Source of the DNA: JAKZSU01 sp047517485
Lineage (GTDB): Bacteria; Pseudomonadota; Alphaproteobacteria; UBA7887
Direction of reading: 5' to 3'
DNA length: 9,002 nucleotides
Assembly (NCBI GenBank): GCA_047517485.1
Contig: JAKZSU010000194.1
Coordinates: 1 to 9,002, forward strand
The notes beneath the pieces are model-generated. The model was not told the DNA's origin and made no database searches. It saw only the letters and a program-made list of their open reading frames with translations. Positions 1-6,403 of the stretch are shown here, piece after piece. Numbering within the stretch: the first letter of the stretch is position 1; each line of letters starts with the position of its first letter. The position numbers and the translations under genes were made by a program.

Positions 1-2
1 AC

Positions 3-140
3 CTGATCTTCGACCCGCTGCATCACCTGCCCTTGATCGAGCGGAAGATCGGCGCCCTCGACCAGGCCGCGCCGTTGGCGGGCTGGGACCTGCCCGAGGC
101 CTTCATCACTCTGCGACGCCTCCTCGAAGCTCGCATGGGC
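3..140 (+). mobile_element. istA: IS21-family istA transposase, internal fragment
   Basis: Reading the plus strand from base 3 gives a stretch with the character of the C-terminal part of IS21-family IstA. It includes FDPLHHLPLIERKIGALDQA followed by PLAGWDLPEAFITLRRLLEARMG. Intact IstA normally continues with a basic stretch and a helical tail, roughly 'RMGKRGKREYVQVLRLL'. Here that similarity stops at the ATGGGC at 135-140, and the next bases belong to an antisense CoA-transferase gene. The 3' part of istA, istB and the right terminal repeat are therefore absent on this side. The upstream part runs off the window. The open frame continues to 566, but that part is only the shadow of the CoA-transferase and dehydrogenase genes. 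Family recognition is from memory of IS21 proteins, without alignment. Confidence 0.72.
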
Positions 141-470
141 ATAGGTCAATCCCAGCTTTTCCGGCTGGTTGCCACGCAGATTGCCGACCAGCCCATCCGC
201 CGTTTCCAAAAGCCTGTGGAAAACAGCCTGGCCCTTTTCCGTCTTCAGATCGAGCGAGAGCGATTTCTTGTTCCGGTTGATCGACTGATAGAACTGGCTG
301 TCGTTCTCGCCCAGGAAATAGGGCCCCACCGCCCGACTGACATCACCGCCGGTGTTTCCGTTCTCGATCTTGATGACCTCGGCGCCCAGATCCGCCAGGT
401 GCGCAGTGCCATAGGGCCCGGCACCATAGACCTCGACCGCGACAACCCTGAGGCCCTGCAACGGAAGCAT
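135..470 (-). pseudogene. Family III CoA-transferase (CaiB/BaiF), 3'-truncated
   Basis: The start codon at 470 overlaps the stop of the acyl-CoA dehydrogenase (TGATG), so the two are probably translationally coupled. An AGAGGA stretch lies about 11 bases upstream. The first 110 or so residues are a classic CaiB/BaiF N-terminus. It opens MLPLQGLRVVAVEVYGAGPY, then shows the nucleotide-fold AHLADLGAEVIKIE, the INRNKKSLSLDLKT segment and GNQPEKLGLTYAH. Members normally run about 390-400 residues and use a catalytic Asp near residue 169. Here homology ends at TYAH, where the sequence becomes the antisense of an istA fragment. The frame stays open to the window edge, giving a chimeric tail with no CoA-transferase character. 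The Asp and the rest of the interlocked fold are missing, so activity is very unlikely. The family normally moves CoA from a donor thioester, often succinyl-CoA, to a carboxylic acid. The substrate cannot be read from this piece. Confidence 0.85.
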
Positions 471-1648
471 CAGACCGGATTCCTCTCGATCAGTTGCTTG
501 GCGATGATGATCCGCTGGATTTCGTTGGTGCCCTCGCCGATGCACATCAGCGGCGCGTCACGATAGTAGCGTTCGACGTTGAATTCCTTGGAATAGCCAT
601 AGCCGCCATGGATCCGCATTGCTTCCATTGCGTTTTCGACCGCGGCCTCGGAGGCAAACAGCTTCGCCATTCCCGCTTCCATGTCACAACGTTCGCCCTT
701 GTCGTAGGCCCTGGACGCCTGCTCGACCAAGAGCCTGGCCGCTTCAACCCGCGTCGCCATATCGCCGAGTTTGAGTTGGATCGCTTGATGCTGACAGATC
801 GGCTTGCCCATCGTCCGGCGCACTTGCGAATAAGCCACGGCTTCCTTCAGCGCCGCATTGGCGACACCGACGCCGCGCGCCGCAACGTTGATCCGGCCGA
901 GCTCGAGCCCACCAACGGCATGATGAAAGCCGCTGCCTTCTTCGCCGCCGATCAGGCGGTCGGCCGGCAACCGGTAATCTTCAAAGATCAATTCGGCGGA
1001 ATCGATACCCTTGTAACCCAGTTTCTCCAGCTTGCGACCGACCCGAAAGCCCTCGCCCTTCTCGCAGAGGAAAAGCGAAGTTCCCTTGTAGCGTGGCTCA
1101 ATATCCGGATCGGTCTTGACCAGCACGGCAAAGCACGAGCCATAAATGCCATTCGAAATCCAGGTCTTGGTGCCGTTGATGACATAGTCGTCGCCGTCGC
1201 GGACGGCGCGCATACGCACCGCCTGCAGATCGGTGCCGCAGTCGGGCTCGGTCAGCGCCAGGCCGCCCCGGATCTCGCCGGTGGCGAACTTCGGCAGATA
1301 ATGCTGTTTCTGCCAATCGGTGCCGAAACGACTGACCGCCGCAGCCATGATCAGGTGCGAGTTGAAAATGCCGGTCAGCGACATCCAGACTTCCGAGATT
1401 GTTGTGACGATTTTGGCGTAAGTCGAGGCCGACAGACCCAGGCCGCCATATTCTTCCGGAATCATGGCACCGAAGAGGCCCAGTTCGACCATCTGATCGA
1501 CCATTTCCTGGGGATAAATATCGTCGTGTTCCAGATCCATGACCTTGTCTTTGACGTCCCGATCGAGCCACTTGCTGATGGCGTCGAGGATCTGAACTTC
1601 CATCTCTTCGTCGTGAACCTGGCTCTCGCCGACCGCTTCCGTGCTCAT
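470..1648 (-). CDS. Acyl-CoA dehydrogenase, FAD-dependent
   Basis: This protein has 392 residues, the usual size for a soluble short/medium-chain-type acyl-CoA dehydrogenase. Such enzymes form an alpha-beta double bond in an acyl-CoA and pass electrons to ETF. The N-terminal helical domain contains LGLFGAMIPEEYGGLGL. The middle beta domain has the family signature ALTEPDCGTD near residues 131-140, then INGTKTWISNG. The C-terminal helical domain ends IHGGYGYSKEFNVERYYRDA and IGEGTNEIQR. The Glu of GEGT, near residue 372, matches the catalytic base of the MCAD type. Two in-frame ATGs lie six bases apart. The GAGGAG at 1657-1662 is 8 nt from the ATG at 1648 but only 2 nt from the one at 1654, so 1648 is preferred; the 1654 ATG overlaps the hydratase stop as ATGA. 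The gene sits between a MaoC hydratase and a CoA-transferase in one operon. The substrate is undetermined; a dicarboxylyl- or branched acyl-CoA is an inference from the neighbours. Confidence 0.93.
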   Translation of the reverse strand: MSTEAVGESQVHDEEMEVQILDAISKWLDRDVKDKVMDLEHDDIYPQEMVDQMVELGLFGAMIPEEYGGLGLSASTYAKIVTTISEVWMSLTGIFNSHLIMAAAVSRFGTDWQKQHYLPKFATGEIRGGLALTEPDCGTDLQAVRMRAVRDGDDYVINGTKTWISNGIYGSCFAVLVKTDPDIEPRYKGTSLFLCEKGEGFRVGRKLEKLGYKGIDSAELIFEDYRLPADRLIGGEEGSGFHHAVGGLELGRINVAARGVGVANAALKEAVAYSQVRRTMGKPICQHQAIQLKLGDMATRVEAARLLVEQASRAYDKGERCDMEAGMAKLFASEAAVENAMEAMRIHGGYGYSKEFNVERYYRDAPLMCIGEGTNEIQRIIIAKQLIERNPV

Positions 1649-1650
1649 CG

Positions 1651-2196
1651 TCATTTCTCCTCTGTCGCCTTGGCATGCGCGACGGCGATCTTATCATCGA
1701 CGCCGTGGCCCCGCTTGGGGATCAACATCGTCCGTTTGTAGCTCATGATCAGGACGCAATCTTGATTGTGCGCCCGGGTCTCGATGCTGACGACACCCTG
1801 GGTCGGCCGCGATTTCGATTCGCGCTTTTCCAGGACTTCTGACTCTGCATAAAGCGTATCGCCGTTGAAGACCGGCGCCGGCATCACGATATCGGTCCAG
1901 CCCAGGTTGGCGATCGCCTTTTGGCTGGTGTCCGAAACACTCATGCCCGCGACCACCGATACCGTCAGCGCGCTGTTGACGACCGGCTTGCCGAATTCGC
2001 TGTGCTTGGCGTATTCGTGGTCGAAGTGCAGTGGGTGCTGGTTCATGGTCAACAGCGTGAACCAGGTATTATCGGCTTCCGAGATCGTCCGTCCCGGCCG
2101 ATGCTCGTAGATATCGCCGACATTGAAATCTTCGAAATAGCGCCCGATCGACTCGCGATAGCGCCGCTCGCCGACTTGCACGGCTTCCGCCACCAT
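1651..2196 (-). CDS. MaoC-like single-hotdog acyl-CoA hydratase/dehydratase
   Basis: This 181-residue protein is the right size for one hotdog domain. MaoC-like proteins typically hydrate enoyl-CoA thioesters to hydroxyacyl-CoA. The start region reads YFEDFNVGDIYEHRPGRTIS, typical of the family. The active-site loop is LLTMNQHPLHFD near residues 49-59. Classic R-hydratases have a G-D-x-N-P-x-H motif with a catalytic Asp/His pair; here the Asp position is Asn52 and the His is His57. This variant recalls the mesaconyl/itaconyl-CoA hydratase-like branch, but that match is from memory. The C-terminal half has GWTDIVMPAPVFNGDTLYAE and a basic ending. A strong AGGAGGAG sits just upstream of the ATG. 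It is the first gene behind the promoter at 2242-2269 and overlaps the dehydrogenase downstream. In the pathway it would most simply hydrate the dehydrogenase product. The exact substrate is not known. Confidence 0.85.
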   Translation of the reverse strand: MVAEAVQVGERRYRESIGRYFEDFNVGDIYEHRPGRTISEADNTWFTLLTMNQHPLHFDHEYAKHSEFGKPVVNSALTVSVVAGMSVSDTSQKAIANLGWTDIVMPAPVFNGDTLYAESEVLEKRESKSRPTQGVVSIETRAHNQDCVLIMSYKRTMLIPKRGHGVDDKIAVAHAKATEEK

Positions 2197-2226
2197 GGCC
2201 TCTCCTCCTCAGCGCAAAATTGGTGA

Positions 2227-2244
2227 AATTTGTCCGGACAAATT
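2227..2244. promoter_or_regulatory. 18-bp perfect palindrome, likely repressor operator
   Basis: AATTTGTCCGGACAAATT is its own reverse complement over all 18 bases. Its right arm overlaps the last three bases of the GATAAT -10 element, and it covers the predicted transcription start near 2235. A dimeric helix-turn-helix protein bound here would block polymerase, so repression relieved by a pathway intermediate is the simplest reading. The half-site with GTCC/GGAC resembles operators of GntR- or TetR-type regulators. The spacing does not match the textbook FadR GntR consensus, so the family is left open. No regulator gene lies in the window. Confidence 0.75.
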
Positions 2245-2269
2245 ATCCAAGCCGCGCAGCGGCTGTCAA
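2242..2269 (-). promoter_or_regulatory. Sigma-70-type promoter for the maoC-acd-CoA-transferase block
   Basis: Read on the minus strand, a perfect TTGACA (plus-strand 2264-2269) is followed after 16 bp by GATAAT (2242-2247), five of six matches to the -10 consensus. The start site would fall near 2235, about 40 nt before the hydratase ATG at 2196. The spacer contains a small inverted repeat, GCCGC-TGC-GCGGC. The 18-bp palindrome overlaps the -10. The leader then carries AGGAGGAG. Nothing resembling a terminator with a T-run separates this promoter from the upstream ThDP gene, so read-through from that gene is also possible. Confidence 0.72.
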
Positions 2270-2322
2270 TTCAACGCCGTATGCTCGACGATCAATAAAA
2301 TCTGATACGCCGCGTGCCAGAC

Positions 2323-4047
2323 TTATTTATTGCGCGACTCGAACTCATGGAACTCGCCCATGAAAGGCGCGGCGACATCGGCATTTATTTTACAGTCCAG
2401 AAAGATCGGACCGTCCGGATTTGCCAGCAAATCGGACATCGCTTGCAGATCATCGAGCGAGCGGACGGTCGCGGCCTGGAAGCCGAAGGCTTCGGCGACA
2501 GGCGCGAAGTCGACATCGGGAAAAACCGATTTCTGCACCGGAAGCTGCCACATCTTGAGGAAATGCAACTCGGCGCCATAAGCACAGTCGTTCATCAAGA
2601 TGATGATCAGGGGCAAGTCCTCACGCGCCGCGGTTTCGAGTTCGCCCATCGTCATCATGAAGCCGCCGTCACCGATGACCAGCACCGTGGTGCTGTCGGG
2701 CCGCGCCTTGGCAACACCGAGCGCGGTGCCAAAGCCGATCCCGATCGAGGCGAAGTCGTTCGTCAGCTTGAAATGATCAGGCCCCGGGACCGACAGATAC
2801 GGCACGATGCCGAGGAAGTTTCCGGCATCGTAAACCATGTTGCGATTTTCAGGCAGCAGCTTGTCGAGGGCGATGCCAAGCGATCTCGGATCAACGGTAC
2901 GCGCCATATTGGCGGCTTCAAAGTCGGCCGCGGGATCGAAGTCGGCAAGGCTCCGGCGTACCTCGTCGCAATGAAATGGTTTTTCGTCTTCTGATCGATC
3001 CGGCAGTGCCTTCAGCATTTGTTCCGCCACCCGTCGCGCGTCACCTACCACAGCCACATCCGCGTCGCTCCACTGACCGATATTGGTCCGCACCCTGTCA
3101 ATCTGTATCAGGGGAACCGCCGGCAGGGACATCCCGAAACTCATGGTCAGGAAATTGAGGCCAGCACCGAAGACGAGCACGCAATCCGCTTGGTCAACCA
3201 GACGACGCGCCGCCGAATGCGAGAACGAGCCGATGATGCCCATATTGTACGGATTGCCCCGGAATAATCCGTTGCCACGGGCCGAAGTGATCAGCAGGGC
3301 GCCGATCTTATCGGCCAGCATTTCCAGCGCCTCGCGCGCGCCGGCGCGATGCGCGCCAAGCCCCGCGATGATCAACGGCTTCTGGCTCTTTTGCAAAATC
3401 GCTACAGCGGCCTCGATCGCTTGTGGCCGGGCTAGAGCCGGCGGGTTCGGCACATGGGACGAAACCAATGGCTGATCGTCCTCCGGCACTTCGATCTCCG
3501 CCAGCTGGACGTTCGTCGGCAACAATAGTGTCGCCACGGTGCCGTTTTCTGCCGCTGCTACGGCATCAGCGAGCGCGCCGCGCGCCGCCCCCGGACTGGT
3601 CGCGACGAAGGTTTTCAAGCCCGCGGACGCGAGCACGCCAACGCCGTTGAAGCTCTTGTAATCCGGTCCGATCGTGCTGACGGCGCCGCCCGTAACCGGC
3701 GCCTCGCCGTACATGATCAGAACCCGTGACCCTGTCCGGCTGGCATAGACCGCCGCGTGCAGGCCGTTCGCCGTCGCCGGCCCGCGGCCAACCAGGGCAA
3801 CGCCCAGCCGGCCGGTCGCCGCGGCATATCCTTCCGCCATCGAGATGGCCGCATTCTCGTGCCGCGCGCCATAGAAACCGATGCCGATGGTATCAAGCGT
3901 GACGGCGAAGACGGCCGTGTCGTCGCTCATCAATCCGAACACCGTATCGACGCCAAGGTTTTTGATATCCTCGGCAAGCGCTTGGTAGACGGGAACGGTC
4001 CGTGCCGCTCGCTTCACGTCATGATCATCTGTGGCCAATGTTGTCAC
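2323..4047 (-). CDS. ThDP-dependent enzyme of the acetolactate synthase/decarboxylase type
   Basis: This 574-residue protein has the three-domain layout of the POX/AHAS family. The pyrimidine domain carries RHENAAISMAEGYAAATG, whose Glu64 matches the Glu that activates the cofactor. It is followed by a central alpha/beta domain (KPLIIAGLGAHRAGAREAL) and a pyrophosphate domain. The last holds the ThDP/Mg motif GDG at 459-461 and ends with Asn486 of LMNDCAYGAE; the usual second Asn is Asp here. The family includes acetolactate synthase, benzoylformate and oxalyl-CoA decarboxylases and hydroxyacyl-CoA lyases. It decarboxylates 2-oxo acids or makes or breaks acyloin bonds. No small regulatory ilvN-like subunit is adjacent, so anabolic acetolactate synthesis is unlikely. 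The GTG start at 4047 is chosen because GGAGG lies about 5 nt upstream. It stands alone between two gaps, downstream of the SDR and upstream of the CoA block, so it may have its own promoter. The substrate is not recognisable. Confidence 0.88.
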   Translation of the reverse strand: MTTLATDDHDVKRAARTVPVYQALAEDIKNLGVDTVFGLMSDDTAVFAVTLDTIGIGFYGARHENAAISMAEGYAAATGRLGVALVGRGPATANGLHAAVYASRTGSRVLIMYGEAPVTGGAVSTIGPDYKSFNGVGVLASAGLKTFVATSPGAARGALADAVAAAENGTVATLLLPTNVQLAEIEVPEDDQPLVSSHVPNPPALARPQAIEAAVAILQKSQKPLIIAGLGAHRAGAREALEMLADKIGALLITSARGNGLFRGNPYNMGIIGSFSHSAARRLVDQADCVLVFGAGLNFLTMSFGMSLPAVPLIQIDRVRTNIGQWSDADVAVVGDARRVAEQMLKALPDRSEDEKPFHCDEVRRSLADFDPAADFEAANMARTVDPRSLGIALDKLLPENRNMVYDAGNFLGIVPYLSVPGPDHFKLTNDFASIGIGFGTALGVAKARPDSTTVLVIGDGGFMMTMGELETAAREDLPLIIILMNDCAYGAELHFLKMWQLPVQKSVFPDVDFAPVAEAFGFQAATVRSLDDLQAMSDLLANPDGPIFLDCKINADVAAPFMGEFHEFESRNK

Positions 4048-4066
4048 GTCACCCTCCAGTGGCTTT

Positions 4067-4098
4067 GAACCAGTTGCGCGCTCTTGCCGCGCTGGTTT
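4067..4098 (-). repeat. Inverted repeat in the leader of the ThDP gene
   Basis: AACCAG at 4068-4073 and CTGGTT at 4092-4097 form a 6-bp stem, and inner GCGCG and CGCG stretches can pair after a TT bulge. In minus orientation the hairpin lies 20-50 nt before the GTG start of the ThDP gene. It has no following T-run, so it is not a standard intrinsic terminator for the short-chain dehydrogenase gene. It could be an RNA leader structure or an operator, or may simply be chance. Confidence 0.35.
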
Positions 4099-4116
4099 CT
4101 GCTCTCAGAATTATCT

Positions 4117-4124
4117 CAAGTATA
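4117..4124 (-). promoter_or_regulatory. Possible -10 region upstream of the ThDP gene
   Basis: The minus strand of this 123-bp gap reads TATACTTGAGATAATTC. It offers TATACT or GATAAT as -10 candidates, but no good -35 lies 16-18 bp upstream. The same 8-mer TATACTTG occurs in front of the amidase at 6488-6495. A separate promoter for the ThDP gene is plausible given the gap, but the elements are weak. Confidence 0.25.
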
Positions 4125-4170
4125 GTCGGCCATAGGTCATGCTGGAAACGCTCGCGCGTCGGCGCCCGCG

Positions 4171-4953
4171 TCAATCGTCGCTGTCCGGCGATTTGAACCA
4201 GTCGAAGCCGCCGCCGGAAACGTCGATACAGGCGCCGGTGATGAAGGATGCCGCATCGGACAACAGCCACAGGATCGGCCGGGCGACCTCGTCCACGCCG
4301 GCGATCCGACGCATCGGAATGGTCGAGGCGATATAGGCCCCCTTGGCCGGATTCGTTTCGAGATGGTCGGTCATATCGGTCTGCGTCATCCCGGGGCGCA
4401 ACGAATTGACCCGAATGCCCTCTGTCGCCACTTCCCTCGCAAAACCAACAGTGAAGCTGTCGACAGCGGCTTTTGAGGCCGCATAATCGCTGCTGCCGGG
4501 CCGCCCGCCCACCGTCGCCGCCATCGAAGACACATTGACGATGGCGCCGCCGGCACCGCCCAGACGGCTCGACATCCGCCTCGCTGCCTCGCGACAGCAG
4601 AGCATCGTGCCCACCACATTCACCCCCATAAGACGACTCAACCGCTCACCCGAAAAATCCACAACCGACGCACGCTGACCACCGATACCGGCGCTATTGA
4701 CCAAAGCGGCCAATTGCCCCAATTCATTCTCGACTTCGGCGAAGAGGCGTTCGACATCCGCCTCGCTGGCAACATCGGCCTGCATTGCCCTGGCCGTGCC
4801 GCCTGCCGCGGTGATCTCGGCAACGAGAGCAGCAGCCGCATCATCCCGCTCTCGATAATTTAGGCCGACCGCATAGCCTTCGGCCGCCGCCAGACGTGCT
4901 ACCGCCGCACCGATGCCGCGTGATCCGCCCGTGATCAGCAGAACCTTACTCAT
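4171..4953 (-). CDS. Short-chain dehydrogenase/reductase (classical SDR)
   Basis: This 260-residue protein is the normal length for a classical SDR, which oxidises an alcohol or reduces a ketone with NAD(P). The Rossmann glycine motif TGGSRGIG is at residues 8-15. NSAG, a variant of NNAG, is at 86-89, structural Asn is at 112, and the catalytic Ser is in VNVSS around 142. The YAASK pair is Tyr157/Lys161. The NYRERDD stretch after beta-2 carries an Arg near residue 34, which favours NADP(H); this is an inference. The C-terminus has the usual INVDVSGG-like ending, here ACIDVSGGGFDW. The frame is open far upstream (to 5343), but the ATG at 4953 starts the fold exactly and overlaps the GAF gene stop as ATGA. 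It resembles FabG/glucose-dehydrogenase-like catabolic SDRs. It is the last gene of the deacetylase-GAF-SDR block. The substrate is unknown. Confidence 0.9.
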   Translation of the reverse strand: MSKVLLITGGSRGIGAAVARLAAAEGYAVGLNYRERDDAAAALVAEITAAGGTARAMQADVASEADVERLFAEVENELGQLAALVNSAGIGGQRASVVDFSGERLSRLMGVNVVGTMLCCREAARRMSSRLGGAGGAIVNVSSMAATVGGRPGSSDYAASKAAVDSFTVGFAREVATEGIRVNSLRPGMTQTDMTDHLETNPAKGAYIASTIPMRRIAGVDEVARPILWLLSDAASFITGACIDVSGGGFDWFKSPDSDD

Positions 4954-5540
4954 TCTGCGCGTTCCAGCGCATCGCGCCACGCCATTCCTTCGCCGGCGAC
5001 GAAGGCCAGGCTGGCGAGGTTGGCAAAAGCGCACAAAACATCGAGGTCGATGCTCTGAAAAGTGTTCCGGGCCTGCGCCGCACAGATGATTTGCCCGATC
5101 ATTTCGCCGCGCCAGAACATCGGCGCATAGAGCGCCGAGCCCATCCGCGCCGTCTTCAGGATCTGTTTGAAATCGGCATGCTCGTCCGTGTTGGCCAGGA
5201 TAAGCGGTCTCTTGGTCCGCCAAACATGGCCCGGATGGCCCATGTCGATGGTTATCGTGAGCCGATGCTGTTCTGCCGGAAAGCCATGTTCCGCGACCAG
5301 GATATGCCCCGCGTCCGCCAGCCGAAGCAAAAAGATCCCACAAACGAAAAACTGCACTTCGCCTTCCTTCAAGGCGCCCGGCCGCAAATGAACCTCGCGA
5401 TCGCCAAGGAGATCGTATGCTGTCTTGGTGATGTCCGAGAGCGCGGCTTCGACGGGCTCGGCTAAGGTTGCCGTCTCGCCGGCCTGCCGCAGGGCAGCCA
5501 AAGCCTGCGCACGGAAGCGATCCAAATCACGGCTTGTCAC
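4950..5540 (-). CDS. Stand-alone GAF-domain protein
   Basis: This 196-residue protein consists of an N-terminal helix (DLDRFRAQALAALRQAGETA) and one GAF-like domain. The domain has typical elements: an AEHGFP loop, HPGHVWRTKRPLILANTDEH, then SALYAPMFWRGEMIGQIICA and a final helix (FQSIDLDVLCAFANLASLAF). GAF domains bind small molecules or nucleotides. No kinase, cyclase, DNA-binding or sigma-54 domain is attached, and no membrane segment is visible. A GTG at 5540 overlaps the stop of the deacetylase gene as GTGA, and this start begins the protein cleanly. An ORF running further upstream to 5867 is a shadow of that gene. No good Shine-Dalgarno is visible, so coupling to the deacetylase is likely. 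Inside a catabolic operon it may be a ligand sensor, a partner or a divergent enzyme. I cannot assign a function. Confidence 0.82.
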   Translation of the reverse strand: MTSRDLDRFRAQALAALRQAGETATLAEPVEAALSDITKTAYDLLGDREVHLRPGALKEGEVQFFVCGIFLLRLADAGHILVAEHGFPAEQHRLTITIDMGHPGHVWRTKRPLILANTDEHADFKQILKTARMGSALYAPMFWRGEMIGQIICAAQARNTFQSIDLDVLCAFANLASLAFVAGEGMAWRDALERAE

Positions 5541-6403
5541 GCGTCGGCACCGGGCGGATGTACGGCGGCCCAACGATCGGCGATATCCTTGCGGGTCGCG
5601 ATCCAAACATCGTCGTGCGTGGCGACATGCTGCAGGAATTTCTCGAAGGCGCCGATCCGGCCCGGTCTGCCGATGATCCTGAGATGCAGCCCCAGTGACA
5701 TCACCCGGGCTGCCTCTTGCCCCTCGGCATAAAGCCAATCGAAGCTGTCGATGGCGTACTCGAGCCATTGTGTCGGCGTATAGGACGGCGCGGTCCACAT
5801 CTTCATATCGTTGGAATTGAGGGCATAGGGCAAAATCAGGATCGGCTGATCGTCGACCGCATCCCAAAACGGCAGATCGTCGGAAAAGTCATCCATGTGA
5901 TAGGTGAAGCCTGCCTCGACCAGCAGACGTCGGGTGTTCTCGGTGAATAGATAACGCGAGAGCCAGCCATAAGGGCGCGTGCCGGTGCTCGCCTCGATAC
6001 TCGCCACCGCCTTTTGGATGAAGGTTCGTTCCTCGTCTTCCTCCATCCGAAACTGGTGCACCCAGCGCCAGCCGTGACTGCATACTTCGTGCCCGCCGGC
6101 GACGATCGCCTGGGTCAACTCAGGCGCCCGCTCCAGGCTCAAGGCTGCTGCCGTAAATGTGGCGCAAATCTGGTATTGCTCCAGCAACCACATGACCCTG
6201 GGCGCACCGGCTTTGATGCCATAGAGATAGTTGCTCTCGTTGGCGTAGTAGCGGATCGGCTCCCGCAGCGCGAGGCCCAATTCGTCGACCGGCTCCGGTC
6301 CCTTGTCACCCTCGGCAACGCTTTGTTCCGAACCCTCCTCGACATTGACCACGATCGAGAGCGCGAGCCCACCGCTGTCCGGCCATCCCTCGGCAACCGA
6401 CAT
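5537..6403 (-). CDS. Polysaccharide-deacetylase-fold hydrolase, PuuE/cyclic-imidase-like
   Basis: This 288-residue protein belongs to the NodB-fold group that includes PuuE allantoinase and cyclic imide hydrolases; these open C-N ring bonds and are not sugar deacetylases. Supporting stretches are ALSIVVNVEEGSE near residues 14-26, GGHEVCSHGWRW at 103-114, and GLHLRIIGRPGRIGAFEKFL at 238-257. There is also TRPYGWLSRYLFTENTRRLL in the middle. The metal-site Asp pair of true deacetylases is not evident: NVEEG takes its place. PuuE-type proteins usually have GLHPR, whereas here it is GLHLR. The ATG at 6403 is chosen because GGGGAGG sits about 6 nt upstream; an upstream TTG at 6433 lacks a comparable site. 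It heads the block with the GAF and SDR genes and diverges from the amidase. A role as ring opener feeding the amidase is inference. Allantoin, cyclic imide or another cyclic amide are all possible substrates. Confidence 0.83.
   Translation of the reverse strand: MSVAEGWPDSGGLALSIVVNVEEGSEQSVAEGDKGPEPVDELGLALREPIRYYANESNYLYGIKAGAPRVMWLLEQYQICATFTAAALSLERAPELTQAIVAGGHEVCSHGWRWVHQFRMEEDEERTFIQKAVASIEASTGTRPYGWLSRYLFTENTRRLLVEAGFTYHMDDFSDDLPFWDAVDDQPILILPYALNSNDMKMWTAPSYTPTQWLEYAIDSFDWLYAEGQEAARVMSLGLHLRIIGRPGRIGAFEKFLQHVATHDDVWIATRKDIADRWAAVHPPGADA

Noticed and set aside
494..1741. Long plus-strand open frame opposite the acyl-CoA dehydrogenase
   Set aside because: Its protein has no recognisable motif, while the minus strand gives a complete acyl-CoA dehydrogenase with signature and catalytic Glu. 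It is an antisense shadow typical of GC-rich DNA.
4954..5343. N-terminal extension of the SDR frame
   Set aside because: The extra 130 residues are low-complexity Arg/Gly-rich and lie over the GAF gene in another frame. The SDR fold begins exactly at the ATG at 4953.
5541..5867. N-terminal extension of the GAF frame
   Set aside because: It overlaps the hydrolase gene and looks like out-of-frame translation. The GTG at 5540 gives a clean start in GTGA overlap.
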